DNA from: Dinoroseobacter sp049800775
Lineage (GTDB): Bacteria > Pseudomonadota > Alphaproteobacteria > Rhodobacterales > Rhodobacteraceae
DNA: 64,000 bases
Direction: 5' to 3'
Assembly (NCBI RefSeq): GCF_049800775.1
Contig: NZ_JBNAFR010000004.1
Span: 124,001-188,000 of the forward strand
The notes below the pieces were generated by a model. The model made no database searches and was not told where the DNA came from. It worked only from the letters and a program-made list of their open reading frames with translations. Both the position numbers and the translations under genes were made by a program. Positions 57,083 to 64,000 of this stretch are shown here, in pieces (the first letter of the stretch is position 1; each line of letters begins with the position of its first letter).

Positions 57083-57951
57083 CGCTTCTGGAACACGTAT
57101 TTGGCATAGGCATAGGTGAGGAAGATCATCGGGATCACCATCAGCCAGGCGACCGAGGCGGCGTAGCCGATCTGCCCGTATTTCATGCCGTTGAAGTAGA
57201 TGTAATGGGACAGGGTCTGGGTCGCCGTGCCCGGCCCGCCATTGGTCAGCATGAAGATCTGGTCGAAGGTCTTGAGGCTGAAGATCGATTTCAGGATCAC
57301 CACCACGGCGAGCACCGGCGCGAGCTGCGGCAGGGTCACGTCGCGAAACACCCGCCAGCCCGAGGCGCCGTCCACCTGCGCCGCCTCGATCGTATCTTGC
57401 GGCACGCTGGCCAGACCGCCGATCAGAACCAGCGTCAGGAACGGGATCCAGCCCCAGACATCGGCCATCACGCAGACCGCAAAGGCCAGTACCGGATCGG
57501 CCAGCCAGGAGACATCCGCCAGCGGCGGGATCATCACCCCGAAAAACGCATCGAACAGGCCAAATTCCGGGTTGAACATGAACCGGAACGACACCCCGAT
57601 CAGCGCGGGCGACATGGCAAAGGGCAGGATCAGCAGGGTCTGCACCCCCGAGCGCAACCGCCCCCCCGGCGCGAGCAACATCGCGAGCCCGAGCGCAAGG
57701 ACCGTGGTCAGCGCCACGGTCAGCACCGTGTAGATCGCGGTGACCTGCACCGAGTTCCAGAAGGCAGGCTCTTCGAGGAAGGCCCAGCTGTAATTCTCCC
57801 AGCCCAGATATTGCTCCAGCGAGCCCGGGCGGTTCAGGCGGCCCACGGTGAAGGACAGCCGAAAGCTCTCGAGCAGCGGCCAGATCGCCGTGGCGAACAC
57901 CACGATGATGGCCGGCAGAACGAGCAGGTATTTGAGTGTGTTATCTCGCAT
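57079..57951 (-). CDS. Sugar ABC transporter permease, MalF-like
   Basis: 290 residues, about six hydrophobic segments (LKYLLVLPAIIVVFATAIW first). EAA loop TIEAAQVDGASGWRVFRDVT near 185-205. GGPG (NGGPGTATQTLSHYIY) is typical of the last periplasmic loop. It is separated from the binding protein by a 14-bp hairpin. Confidence 0.92.
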   Translation of the reverse strand: MRDNTLKYLLVLPAIIVVFATAIWPLLESFRLSFTVGRLNRPGSLEQYLGWENYSWAFLEEPAFWNSVQVTAIYTVLTVALTTVLALGLAMLLAPGGRLRSGVQTLLILPFAMSPALIGVSFRFMFNPEFGLFDAFFGVMIPPLADVSWLADPVLAFAVCVMADVWGWIPFLTLVLIGGLASVPQDTIEAAQVDGASGWRVFRDVTLPQLAPVLAVVVILKSIFSLKTFDQIFMLTNGGPGTATQTLSHYIYFNGMKYGQIGYAASVAWLMVIPMIFLTYAYAKYVFQKR

Positions 57952-57994
57952 CAGTCAGATCCGGAGCCCTCGGGCAGCAGGGTCACATGGGGTC

Positions 57995-58030
57995 TGGATC
58001 GGGGCGCGGCACGCAGCGCGCCCCGATCCA
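57995..58030 (-). terminator. Intra-operon 14-bp hairpin after the binding protein gene
   Basis: Positions 57995-58008 and 58017-58030 form a perfect 14-bp GC-rich stem with an 8-base loop, 10 bases past the binding-protein stop. No T-run, so an mRNA-stabilising stem is more likely than a terminator. Confidence 0.65.
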
Positions 58031-58039
58031 TGTCGCGCG

Positions 58040-59362
58040 TTACTGGATGCGGCCTGCGCGGCGCAGCACCTTGTCGGACCGCTCCGCCGCGGCGGTCATT
58101 AGTTCGGCGACATCGCCGCCTGCGGCCGCTTCGGCAATCGCGGCCGAGAGAATATCGCCCACTTCCGGCCATTCCGGGATTTGCGGCATGATGTCGGACT
58201 GCTTCAGGCTTTCCCAGGCCGCCGCCTGGATCCCGTCATTCGCGGCATTCACATCCGGGTCCTGCAACGAGGCGATATGGGTCACCACATTGTTGACAAT
58301 GGGCTTGCCACCCACCTCACGCTCGGTGGCGTTGGCCTTGTCCATCTCCGGGTTCGACAGCCATTTCAGGAACTCCCAGGCCGCGCCCTGATTCTCGGAA
58401 TATTGCGAGATCGAGAAGGGCATGGAGATCGCGTAGGTCTTGGTTTGCCCCTGATAGGAGGGCATGCCGACAAACCCCACCTGATCCTTGGTCAGGGTCG
58501 AGCTGTCGGGGTTGTAGAAGCCCGAATAGGCCCACCACCAGACCGGGATCATCGCGGAATTGCCCTGCATGAAGGACTGGCGCGCATCCTGCTCGACAAA
58601 GGCCAGCGAGTTCGGATTGGTCACCTCGTGCTCGGTATGGAGCGCGATGTAATCCTTCGTCGCCTGGATACCGGCTTCGGACGCCCAGGCCGCCGTGCCA
58701 TCCTCGTTGAAGATGTCGGCCCCGGCCGCCCAGAGGAAGTTGATCCAGATGAACAGGTTCTGACGGTTGCCGTCATTGTTGTAGTAAAGCGCAAGCGGCG
58801 CGATGTCCGGGTTGCTCTCTTTCAGCTCCTTGCCGATGCGCACCACGTCTTCCCAGCTCTCGGGCGGCTCGGGGATCAGGTCCTTGCGATAGAACATCAG
58901 CTGCGGATGGGCCCGCAGCGGGAAGCCCAGGGTCTGGCCCTCGAACTGGGCCGAACGGGCAAAGGCCGCCGGGTAGCGATCCATCGAGATCCCGTCGCGC
59001 GCCATCATCTCGTCAATCGCCATCAGCCAATGGGCGTTGGGCGGGCCCCAGCTGTCGAGGTAGTTGACCACGTCGAAGGTGCCATTTGCGGCGATCCCCT
59101 CGGCGTTGATCTTCTCTTGCAGCGAGCCGAAGGGAATGAAAGTCCACTCGGTTTCGATGCCCGTCAGCTCGGTGAATTCCCCGTCGCGCAGGCGCAGCCC
59201 GTCGAATTGCGGGGTCACGACGCTGAGGATGTTCAGCTTGGTGCCGTCAAAGGGTTTCCCCTCCAGCAGGTTATAGGGCATGTCCTCTGCCGCAGCGGTC
59301 AGCGGGGCCAGCATCAGGCTCGACGCAGCGACCCCGGCTTTCAGGAAAGTCCGTTTGCGCAT
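58040..59362 (-). CDS. Sugar/polyol ABC transporter substrate-binding protein
   Basis: 440 residues, family-1 extracellular solute-binding protein (MalE/UgpB class). Signal peptide RKRTFLKAGVAASSLMLAPL, cleavage near TAAAEDM. Mature features include DVVNYLDSWGPPNAHWL, GKELKESNPDIAPLALYYNN, WINFLWAAGADIFNEDGTAA and WEFLKWLSNPEMDKANATE. GGGAGGAG precedes the ATG at 59362. Expected ligand: a sugar or polyol. First gene of the operon, with two operators upstream. Confidence 0.9.
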   Translation of the reverse strand: MRKRTFLKAGVAASSLMLAPLTAAAEDMPYNLLEGKPFDGTKLNILSVVTPQFDGLRLRDGEFTELTGIETEWTFIPFGSLQEKINAEGIAANGTFDVVNYLDSWGPPNAHWLMAIDEMMARDGISMDRYPAAFARSAQFEGQTLGFPLRAHPQLMFYRKDLIPEPPESWEDVVRIGKELKESNPDIAPLALYYNNDGNRQNLFIWINFLWAAGADIFNEDGTAAWASEAGIQATKDYIALHTEHEVTNPNSLAFVEQDARQSFMQGNSAMIPVWWWAYSGFYNPDSSTLTKDQVGFVGMPSYQGQTKTYAISMPFSISQYSENQGAAWEFLKWLSNPEMDKANATEREVGGKPIVNNVVTHIASLQDPDVNAANDGIQAAAWESLKQSDIMPQIPEWPEVGDILSAAIAEAAAGGDVAELMTAAAERSDKVLRRAGRIQ

Positions 59363-59411
59363 GTACTCCTCCCAGGTCAATGGCAACGTGTGGCGTCACC
59401 CTAGGCGAGGC

Positions 59412-59425
59412 TGAATGCGTATTCA
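59412..59425. promoter_or_regulatory. Tandem LacI-type operator 1
   Basis: TGAATGCGTATTCA: a near-perfect dyad (one mismatched pair) 50 bases upstream of the binding protein ATG. The same 13 bases recur at 59436-59448, 24 bp apart centre to centre, i.e. on nearly the same face of the helix. The likely ligand is the LacI protein encoded at 52773-53867. Confidence 0.7.
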
Positions 59426-59435
59426 AGGATTATCG

Positions 59436-59449
59436 TGAATGCGTATTCG
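59436..59449. promoter_or_regulatory. Tandem LacI-type operator 2
   Basis: TGAATGCGTATTCG: repeats operator 1 with one base changed at the end. The two copies lie before the promoter-proximal gene of the importer operon. Spacing of 24 bp supports cooperative binding. Confidence 0.7.
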
Positions 59450-59539
59450 CGATCTTCAGGCAGCGCAAGAAAAAGGCCGGGCGCTGGTGGCGACCCGGCC
59501 TCGTTCCGTGCAATGGCGGGCGCAAGGCCCTGCCCCGGC

Positions 59540-61999
59540 TTACGCCTTGGTGCGCTCGGATTTCGGGTCGTACATGGGCGCGAGGCTGGCCTGCGCCGCG
59601 TAACGCCGCCCGGCGATCTCGATCTCGTACCGCGCCGCTTTCATCTCGGCCGCAGGCTCGCGCTCATAGGCGCAGGGCACATAGCCCAGCCCCATCGCCC
59701 CGCCCAGAGCATGGCCATAGCCGCCCGAGGTCAGGAAGCCGACGATCTTGCCGTCCCGCACCAGCGGTTCGTTGTGGTGCAGATGGGCGCTGGGATCCTC
59801 CAGCTTGAACTGCATAAGGCGGCGTTCGAGTCCGGTCTCGCGCTTGCGGAGCACGGCCTCGCGCCCAAGGAAGTCCTCCTTGCCCGGCAGGTCGGTCTTG
59901 ACCGCAAAGCCGAGCCCGGCCTCCAGTACGTGATCCTCATCGGTGATGTCATGGCCGTAATGGCGGAACGCCTTTTCGAGTCGCAACGTGTCCATCGCAT
60001 GAAGCCCGCAGAGCTTCAGTCCGTGCTCGGCCCCGGCCTCCACGAGGGTTTCCCAGACATGGGCGGCCATATCGGTGGAGATGTAGATTTCCCAGCCGAG
60101 CTCGCCCACATAGGTCACCCGGTGCGCCCTTGCGATGCCCATTCCGATCTCGATCTCGCGCGCCATGCCGAACGGGTGGTGCGCGTTCGAGAAGTCATTG
60201 GGCGAGCAGGCCATGAGCACATCGCGGGCCTTCGGCCCCATGAGCGGCAGCACCGCTTCGGAGGTGGTGACATCGGTGATGATCACGAATTGGTCGCCCA
60301 CATGACGGCGCAGCCAGGCCAGATCGCGCTGCACCGTAGCGGCGGGCACCACGAGGAAATAGGCCGTCTCGGACAGGCGCGTCACGGTCAGGTCGCACTC
60401 GATCCCGCCGCGCTGGTTGAGCATCTGGGTATAGACGATCTTGCCTGCGGGCACGTCCATCTGCGCGCCGCACATCTTCTGCAGGAAGGCACAGGCATCG
60501 CGCCCCTCGACCCGGATCTTGCCGAAGGAGGACATGTCGAGCATGCCCACCCCCTCGCGGATCGCCATATGCTCGGCTGCGCGGTTCTCGAACCAGTTCT
60601 GACCGGCCCAGTCGTATTTGTAGTCGCGCTCCTGCCCCTCATTGGCGAACCAGTTCGCGCGCTCCCAGCCGGCGGTCTCGCCGAAGACAGCGCCCTTGGC
60701 CTTGAGGTGTTCATGCAGGGGCGAGCGCCGGATGCCGCGCGCGGTTACCGGCTGGCGGAACGGGTAATGGTCGGCAAAGAGCCAGCCGAGGCTTTCCGAG
60801 ACCCGCTCCTGCAGGTAGTGGCGATTGCCCTGGAAGGGCTGGGTCCGGCGAATATCCACATCCCAGAGATCAAAGGGCGGCTCGCCATCATTCATCCACT
60901 GGGCCAGCGCCATGCCTGCGCCCCCGGACGACACGATCCCGATGGAGTTATACCCCGCCGCGACCCAGTACCCGCCCAGCTCCGGTGCCTCACCGAGATA
61001 GTAGCGGTCGTCGGGGGTGAAGCTCTCGGGGCCGTTGAAGAAGGTATGGATCCCCGCCTCGGCCAGCATCGGCAGACGGTTCACCGCCGCCTCGAGGATC
61101 GGCTCGAAATGGTCGAAATCCTCGGGCAACTGGTCAAAACAGAAATCCTCGGAGATCCCGTTCATGCCCCAGGGCTTGGCCTTGGGCTCGAACGCGCCGA
61201 GCAGGATCTTGCCCGCGTCTTCCTTGTAATAGGCGCATTCATCCGGCACGCGCAGCACCGGCTGCGGCTTGAGCCCGTCAATGCCCTCGGTGACGATGTA
61301 GAAATGCTCGCAGGCATGGAGCGGCACGTTCACCCCGGACATCTTGCCGAGCTCGCGCGCCCACATGCCCGCGCAGTTCACCACCATATCGGCGGCGATA
61401 TGGCCCTGCTCTTCGCCCTGCTGCCAGCTGACGCCCGTGACGCGGCCGCCCGCCTGGGTGACTTCGGTGACCTTGACGCCCTCGACGATCCTGGCGCCGC
61501 GGTTCCGCGCGCCCTTGGCCAGGGACAGGGCCACGTTGCTCGGGTCGGACTGGCCATCATGGGGCAGATACACGCCGGCGGTCACGCCATCGATGTTCAG
61601 ATGCGGATACCTCTGGAGCACTTCGGTCGGGGACAGCTCCTCGACCTCGACCCCAAAGACCCGCGCCAGACCGGCCTGACGCAGGATCTCTTCCTTGCGG
61701 TGCTCGGTCAGTGCCACGGTGATCGAGCCCGTTTCGCGAAAGCCGGTGGACACGCCGGTCTCAGCCTCGAGCTGGCCATAGAGCTCGGTGGAGTATTTCG
61801 CCAGACGGGTCAGGTTCTGGCTCGGACGGAGCTGACCGATCAGGCCCGCGGCATGCCATGTGGTGCCGCAGGTCAGCTGCTTGCGCTCCAGCAGGACGAT
61901 ATCGGTCCAGCCAAGCTTTGCGAGGTGGTAGGCGACCGAACACCCGGAGACACCCCCACCGATAATGACGACGCGCGCGGACGTAGGTAATTGGGTCAT
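59540..61999 (-). CDS. FAD-dependent dimethylglycine/sarcosine dehydrogenase family protein
   Basis: 819 residues. N-terminal DAO domain (1-about 370): ARVVIIGGGVSGCSVAYHLA and TCGTTWHAAGLIGQLRPS, with the His of the covalent-FAD segment. FAO_M domain near 370-430 (SESLGWLFADHYPF, YPFRQPVTARG). GcvT-like folate domain from about 440 (REGVGMLDMSSFGKIRVEG, YVGELGWEIYISTD, LRLEKAFRHYGHDIT). It oxidatively removes an N-methyl group and passes it to THF as methylene-THF. Start ATG at 61999 chosen; a longer frame exists upstream without a ribosome site or protein-like composition. Divergent from an XRE-cupin regulator. Confidence 0.88.
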   Translation of the reverse strand: MTQLPTSARVVIIGGGVSGCSVAYHLAKLGWTDIVLLERKQLTCGTTWHAAGLIGQLRPSQNLTRLAKYSTELYGQLEAETGVSTGFRETGSITVALTEHRKEEILRQAGLARVFGVEVEELSPTEVLQRYPHLNIDGVTAGVYLPHDGQSDPSNVALSLAKGARNRGARIVEGVKVTEVTQAGGRVTGVSWQQGEEQGHIAADMVVNCAGMWARELGKMSGVNVPLHACEHFYIVTEGIDGLKPQPVLRVPDECAYYKEDAGKILLGAFEPKAKPWGMNGISEDFCFDQLPEDFDHFEPILEAAVNRLPMLAEAGIHTFFNGPESFTPDDRYYLGEAPELGGYWVAAGYNSIGIVSSGGAGMALAQWMNDGEPPFDLWDVDIRRTQPFQGNRHYLQERVSESLGWLFADHYPFRQPVTARGIRRSPLHEHLKAKGAVFGETAGWERANWFANEGQERDYKYDWAGQNWFENRAAEHMAIREGVGMLDMSSFGKIRVEGRDACAFLQKMCGAQMDVPAGKIVYTQMLNQRGGIECDLTVTRLSETAYFLVVPAATVQRDLAWLRRHVGDQFVIITDVTTSEAVLPLMGPKARDVLMACSPNDFSNAHHPFGMAREIEIGMGIARAHRVTYVGELGWEIYISTDMAAHVWETLVEAGAEHGLKLCGLHAMDTLRLEKAFRHYGHDITDEDHVLEAGLGFAVKTDLPGKEDFLGREAVLRKRETGLERRLMQFKLEDPSAHLHHNEPLVRDGKIVGFLTSGGYGHALGGAMGLGYVPCAYEREPAAEMKAARYEIEIAGRRYAAQASLAPMYDPKSERTKA

Positions 62000-62377
62000 G
62001 ACAGCAGCAATCCTGTTTTCAGAAGCCCCGCCGCGCAGGCTGGGGTCTTGGGCCGATGGAAAGTCCGGAAGCGGGAGATCGCCCCGGCGTGCGCCGCCCT
62101 GCCCTGAGGCTGGGCCGGGGCTGGCGCGGCGCCGGGCGGCGAGGCTGTCAGATGCGGTGCTCTGTGCACGAGGCGATCTCCCAATCGGTGTGCCGGGTCC
62201 TGCACTGCGCTCTGCGGTGCAAATGCCCGTTGCTTGCGCATTCGTTGCCACAGACCGAAATGAAATTTCAAATCATTTTTTCACATCGGCGTGGAAAATT
62301 CTGGATTCCTTCACTGCGCCTGCGCTAGAGACCCTCTAAAGCCCAAATTTCATCCAGACACGGAACCGGTCCTCAGC
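62000..62377. other. Divergent intergenic region with long inverted repeat
   Basis: 378 bases with no gene. An AT-rich part (about 62255-62300) holds probable promoters and TGAAATTTCA (62261-62270). A GC-rich part (62040-62240) lies in the dehydrogenase leader. In it GGGAGATCGCC (62073-62083) and GGCGATCTCCC (62172-62182) form a perfect 11-bp arm pair 88 bases apart. This could be a structured leader; no known riboswitch was recognised. Confidence 0.5.
62261..62270. promoter_or_regulatory. Palindrome TGAAATTTCA near the XRE-cupin promoter
   Basis: A 10-bp perfect palindrome in the AT-rich patch between the dehydrogenase and regulator genes. A related half, AAATTTCAT, recurs at 62345-62353, 25 bases upstream of the regulator start. 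Possible operator of the XRE-cupin protein. Confidence 0.4.
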
Positions 62378-62932
62378 ATGACACTGCATATCGGAGAAGA
62401 CATCCGCGCCCTGCGGAAATCCCGGAACTGGACCCTTCAGGCGCTGTGCAATGCGGTCGGGCGCTCCGTCGGTTGGCTCAGCCAGGTGGAACGCGGACAG
62501 ACCGCCCCGTCGATTCAGGATCTCTCGGCACTGGCGGCAGAGTTTGAGGTTCCGATCAGCTTCTTCTTCCGCTCGGCCTCGCAATCCGAGGAAGAGCGCG
62601 GCCTGATCGTGCGGGGCGACATGGCCGAGCCCATCGGATCCGAGGAAAGCGGGCTGCGCGAACGGCTGCTCTCGCCGAACCTGAATGGCAATTTCGAGAT
62701 GATCCACTCAACCTTCTCGGCCCATTCCGCCTGCGAAACCCTGATCAGCACCAAGGGCCGCGAGGATGGCGGCGTGGTGATCGACGGTCAGCTCGACCTG
62801 CAACTGGGGGGCGCGTGGTTCACCCTCGCGACGGGCGACAGCTTTCAGTTCTCCGATGACGCCTATCTCTGGCGCAACCCCTATGACGCCCCGGCCACGG
62901 TGATCTGGATCGTCTCGCCGCCGGTCTACTGA
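62378..62932 (+). CDS. XRE-cupin transcriptional regulator
   Basis: 184 residues. HTH_3 domain (6-62): IGEDIRALRKSRNWTLQALC, VGWLSQVERGQTAPSIQDLS. C-terminal single cupin (about 105-184) with GGVVIDGQLDLQLGGAW and TGDSFQFSDDAYLWRN. Such regulators often control polyamine, sarcosine or glycine-betaine genes. The divergent neighbour is the dimethylglycine/sarcosine-type dehydrogenase, a likely target. Ribosome site is weak. It ends 7 bases into the convergent mutase gene. Confidence 0.86.
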   Translation: MTLHIGEDIRALRKSRNWTLQALCNAVGRSVGWLSQVERGQTAPSIQDLSALAAEFEVPISFFFRSASQSEEERGLIVRGDMAEPIGSEESGLRERLLSPNLNGNFEMIHSTFSAHSACETLISTKGREDGGVVIDGQLDLQLGGAWFTLATGDSFQFSDDAYLWRNPYDAPATVIWIVSPPVY

Positions 62933-64000
62933 GCCGCATCTTGCGCCGCAAAGGGGCGCAGGATCTCGGTGATCCGGGCCACCTGCGCGGCCACGAGATC
63001 CGCGTCATCCCGCGCCTCGACGTTCAGCCGCAACAGCGCCTCGGTGTTTGACCGGCGCAGATTGGCGCGCCACTCTGCAAAGCTCAGGCTCAGCCCGTCC
63101 GTATGGTCGATCCCGACCGCGTCCGGGCCGAGCCGCGCCAGCACCTCTGCCATCGCCCGATCCGCATCGGCGACGCGAAAATTGAGCTCGCCCGAGGACG
63201 GGTGCCGCGCGCGCATCTCGGCGCAGCTCTGTTGCAGGCTCTGACCCGAGGCCGAGATCTGCGCCAGCATCAAAAGCCAGGGGATCATGCCGCTGTCGCA
63301 ATACATGAAGTCGCGGAAATAGTGATGCGCCGACAGCTCCCCGCCATAGACCGCCCCCTCCGCCCGCATCAATGCCTTCATCAGGGCATGACCCGTCTGC
63401 CCCATCACGGGCACCCCCCCGGCGGTCCGCACGACGCGCTGGGTGTTCCACGCGACCCGCGCATCATGGACGATCCGCGCCCCGGGCGTCCGGGCCAGCA
63501 TGGCTTGGGCAAGCACGGCCACGACATACTCCCCGGGCACGAAGGCCCCGGTGTGGTCAAAGAAGAAGCACCGGTCGAAATCTCCGTCCCAGGACACGCC
63601 CAGATCCGCCCCGGCGGCGCGGGTCGGTGCCCCGGTCAGCGGCTGGTTCTCCGGCAGCATCGGGTTCGGAATCCCCGCCGGAAAGGCCGGGTCAGGCGCG
63701 TGATGGCCGCGCGTGACACGCAAGGGCGCGCCCTGCACCTCCAGCCCCGCCACCACCGCGTCAAAGGTCGGGCCCGCCGCCCCATGCCCGCCATTGGCAA
63801 AGAGGTGCAGCGGGGCAAGCGTCGCAGGCTCGACAAAGGACAGAATACGGGCGACATAGGCCGCGCGGCAGTCCACGGCGCGGTAGGACCCGGGCGCGCT
63901 CGCAGCCCGGCCCCTCCCCTCGCCAAGCTTGGCCTCGATGGCGCGGAACTGCGCCTCGGGCAGCGGGGCGGCACCCGCCCCGACCAGCTTGAACCCGTTA
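62926..64000 (-). CDS. Phosphomannomutase/phosphoglucomutase (partial, N-terminus outside window)
   Basis: The open frame runs off the right edge; about 357 residues are visible. The first in-window codons give NGFKLVGAG, the conserved end of the N-terminal substrate loop. Seen further on: metal loop DGDFDRCFFFD, sugar-specificity region GGELSAHHYFRDF with YCDSGMIPWLLML, and the C-terminal phosphate-binding domain (SNTEALLRLNVEARDD). It interconverts hexose 1- and 6-phosphates. The active Ser region lies outside the window. Confidence 0.9.
   Translation of the reverse strand, partial: NGFKLVGAGAAPLPEAQFRAIEAKLGEGRGRAASAPGSYRAVDCRAAYVARILSFVEPATLAPLHLFANGGHGAAGPTFDAVVAGLEVQGAPLRVTRGHHAPDPAFPAGIPNPMLPENQPLTGAPTRAAGADLGVSWDGDFDRCFFFDHTGAFVPGEYVVAVLAQAMLARTPGARIVHDARVAWNTQRVVRTAGGVPVMGQTGHALMKALMRAEGAVYGGELSAHHYFRDFMYCDSGMIPWLLMLAQISASGQSLQQSCAEMRARHPSSGELNFRVADADRAMAEVLARLGPDAVGIDHTDGLSLSFAEWRANLRRSNTEALLRLNVEARDDADLVAAQVARITEILRPFAAQDAAQ

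Noticed and set aside
59435..61990. 851-codon plus-strand frame opposite the demethylating dehydrogenase
   Set aside because: Antisense shadow; the minus-strand gene has clear FAD and folate domains.
62000..62260. Glycine or SAM-type riboswitch in the dehydrogenase leader
   Set aside because: Some pairing is present but the conserved core motifs I know for those classes are not seen.

Overview
The window is GC-rich, densely packed chromosomal DNA. Its gene content is typical of a marine-type Rhodobacteraceae (Roseobacter-group) alphaproteobacterium: many ABC and TRAP importers, a NAD-linked formate dehydrogenase with fused diaphorase subunits, FolD plus formate-THF ligase, a large FAD/folate demethylating dehydrogenase, a HisD-like polyol dehydrogenase and a full inositol locus. 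This placement rests on gene families, not on a marker gene. No tRNA, rRNA, insertion sequence, phage or CRISPR array was seen.

Layout. 1-2291: leftward polyamine-type ABC importer (binding protein, two permeases, the second cut by the window edge). 2657-9509: a catabolic block in two convergent operons (MmgE/PrpD, cupin, SDR, enoyl-CoA hydratase, MaoC hydratase rightward; GntR regulator, CitE-like lyase, amidase leftward) that looks like CoA-dependent breakdown of a branched C5-type acid. 9753-10757: WYL regulator and its small partner gene. 10846-19630: one-carbon block (folD, an exported protein, chorismate mutase, fhs, formate dehydrogenase). 19975-21698: thioesterase and class V PLP enzyme. 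21874-27074: inositol-type ABC importer operon ending in a 2-oxoglutarate oxygenase and IolB. 27354-28361: LacI-family regulator. 28392-33908: three paralogous genes of unknown function. 34178-42996: inositol catabolism (two Gfo/Idh genes and IolE leftward; iolD, iolC, an IolB-like gene, an aldolase and iolG rightward). 43214-50260: GntR regulator, intradiol dioxygenase, TRAP importer, OsmC, RutE-like, FAH and YciI genes. 50403-59362: sugar/polyol ABC importer with HisD-like dehydrogenase, LacI regulator, bicupin, hydrolase and RraA-like protein. 59540-64000: dimethylglycine/sarcosine dehydrogenase-type gene, divergent XRE-cupin regulator and a truncated phosphomannomutase.

How it fits together. 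A LacI-type palindrome (TTGCAACCGGTTGCAA and its 14-bp core) lies upstream of both the inositol importer and the iol genes, with the likely regulator gene beside the first copy. The demethylating dehydrogenase, FolD, Fhs and formate dehydrogenase together form a route for oxidising methyl groups to CO2 with NADH.

The most unusual content is the trio at 28392-33908. These are cysteine-free, acidic proteins of about 550 residues that share N- and C-terminal domains, differ in a long alanine-rich helical core, lack a signal peptide, end in the same D-x-F-D-F-L/V tail, and each have their own upstream promoter-like element. I recognise no family for them. They interrupt the inositol locus.
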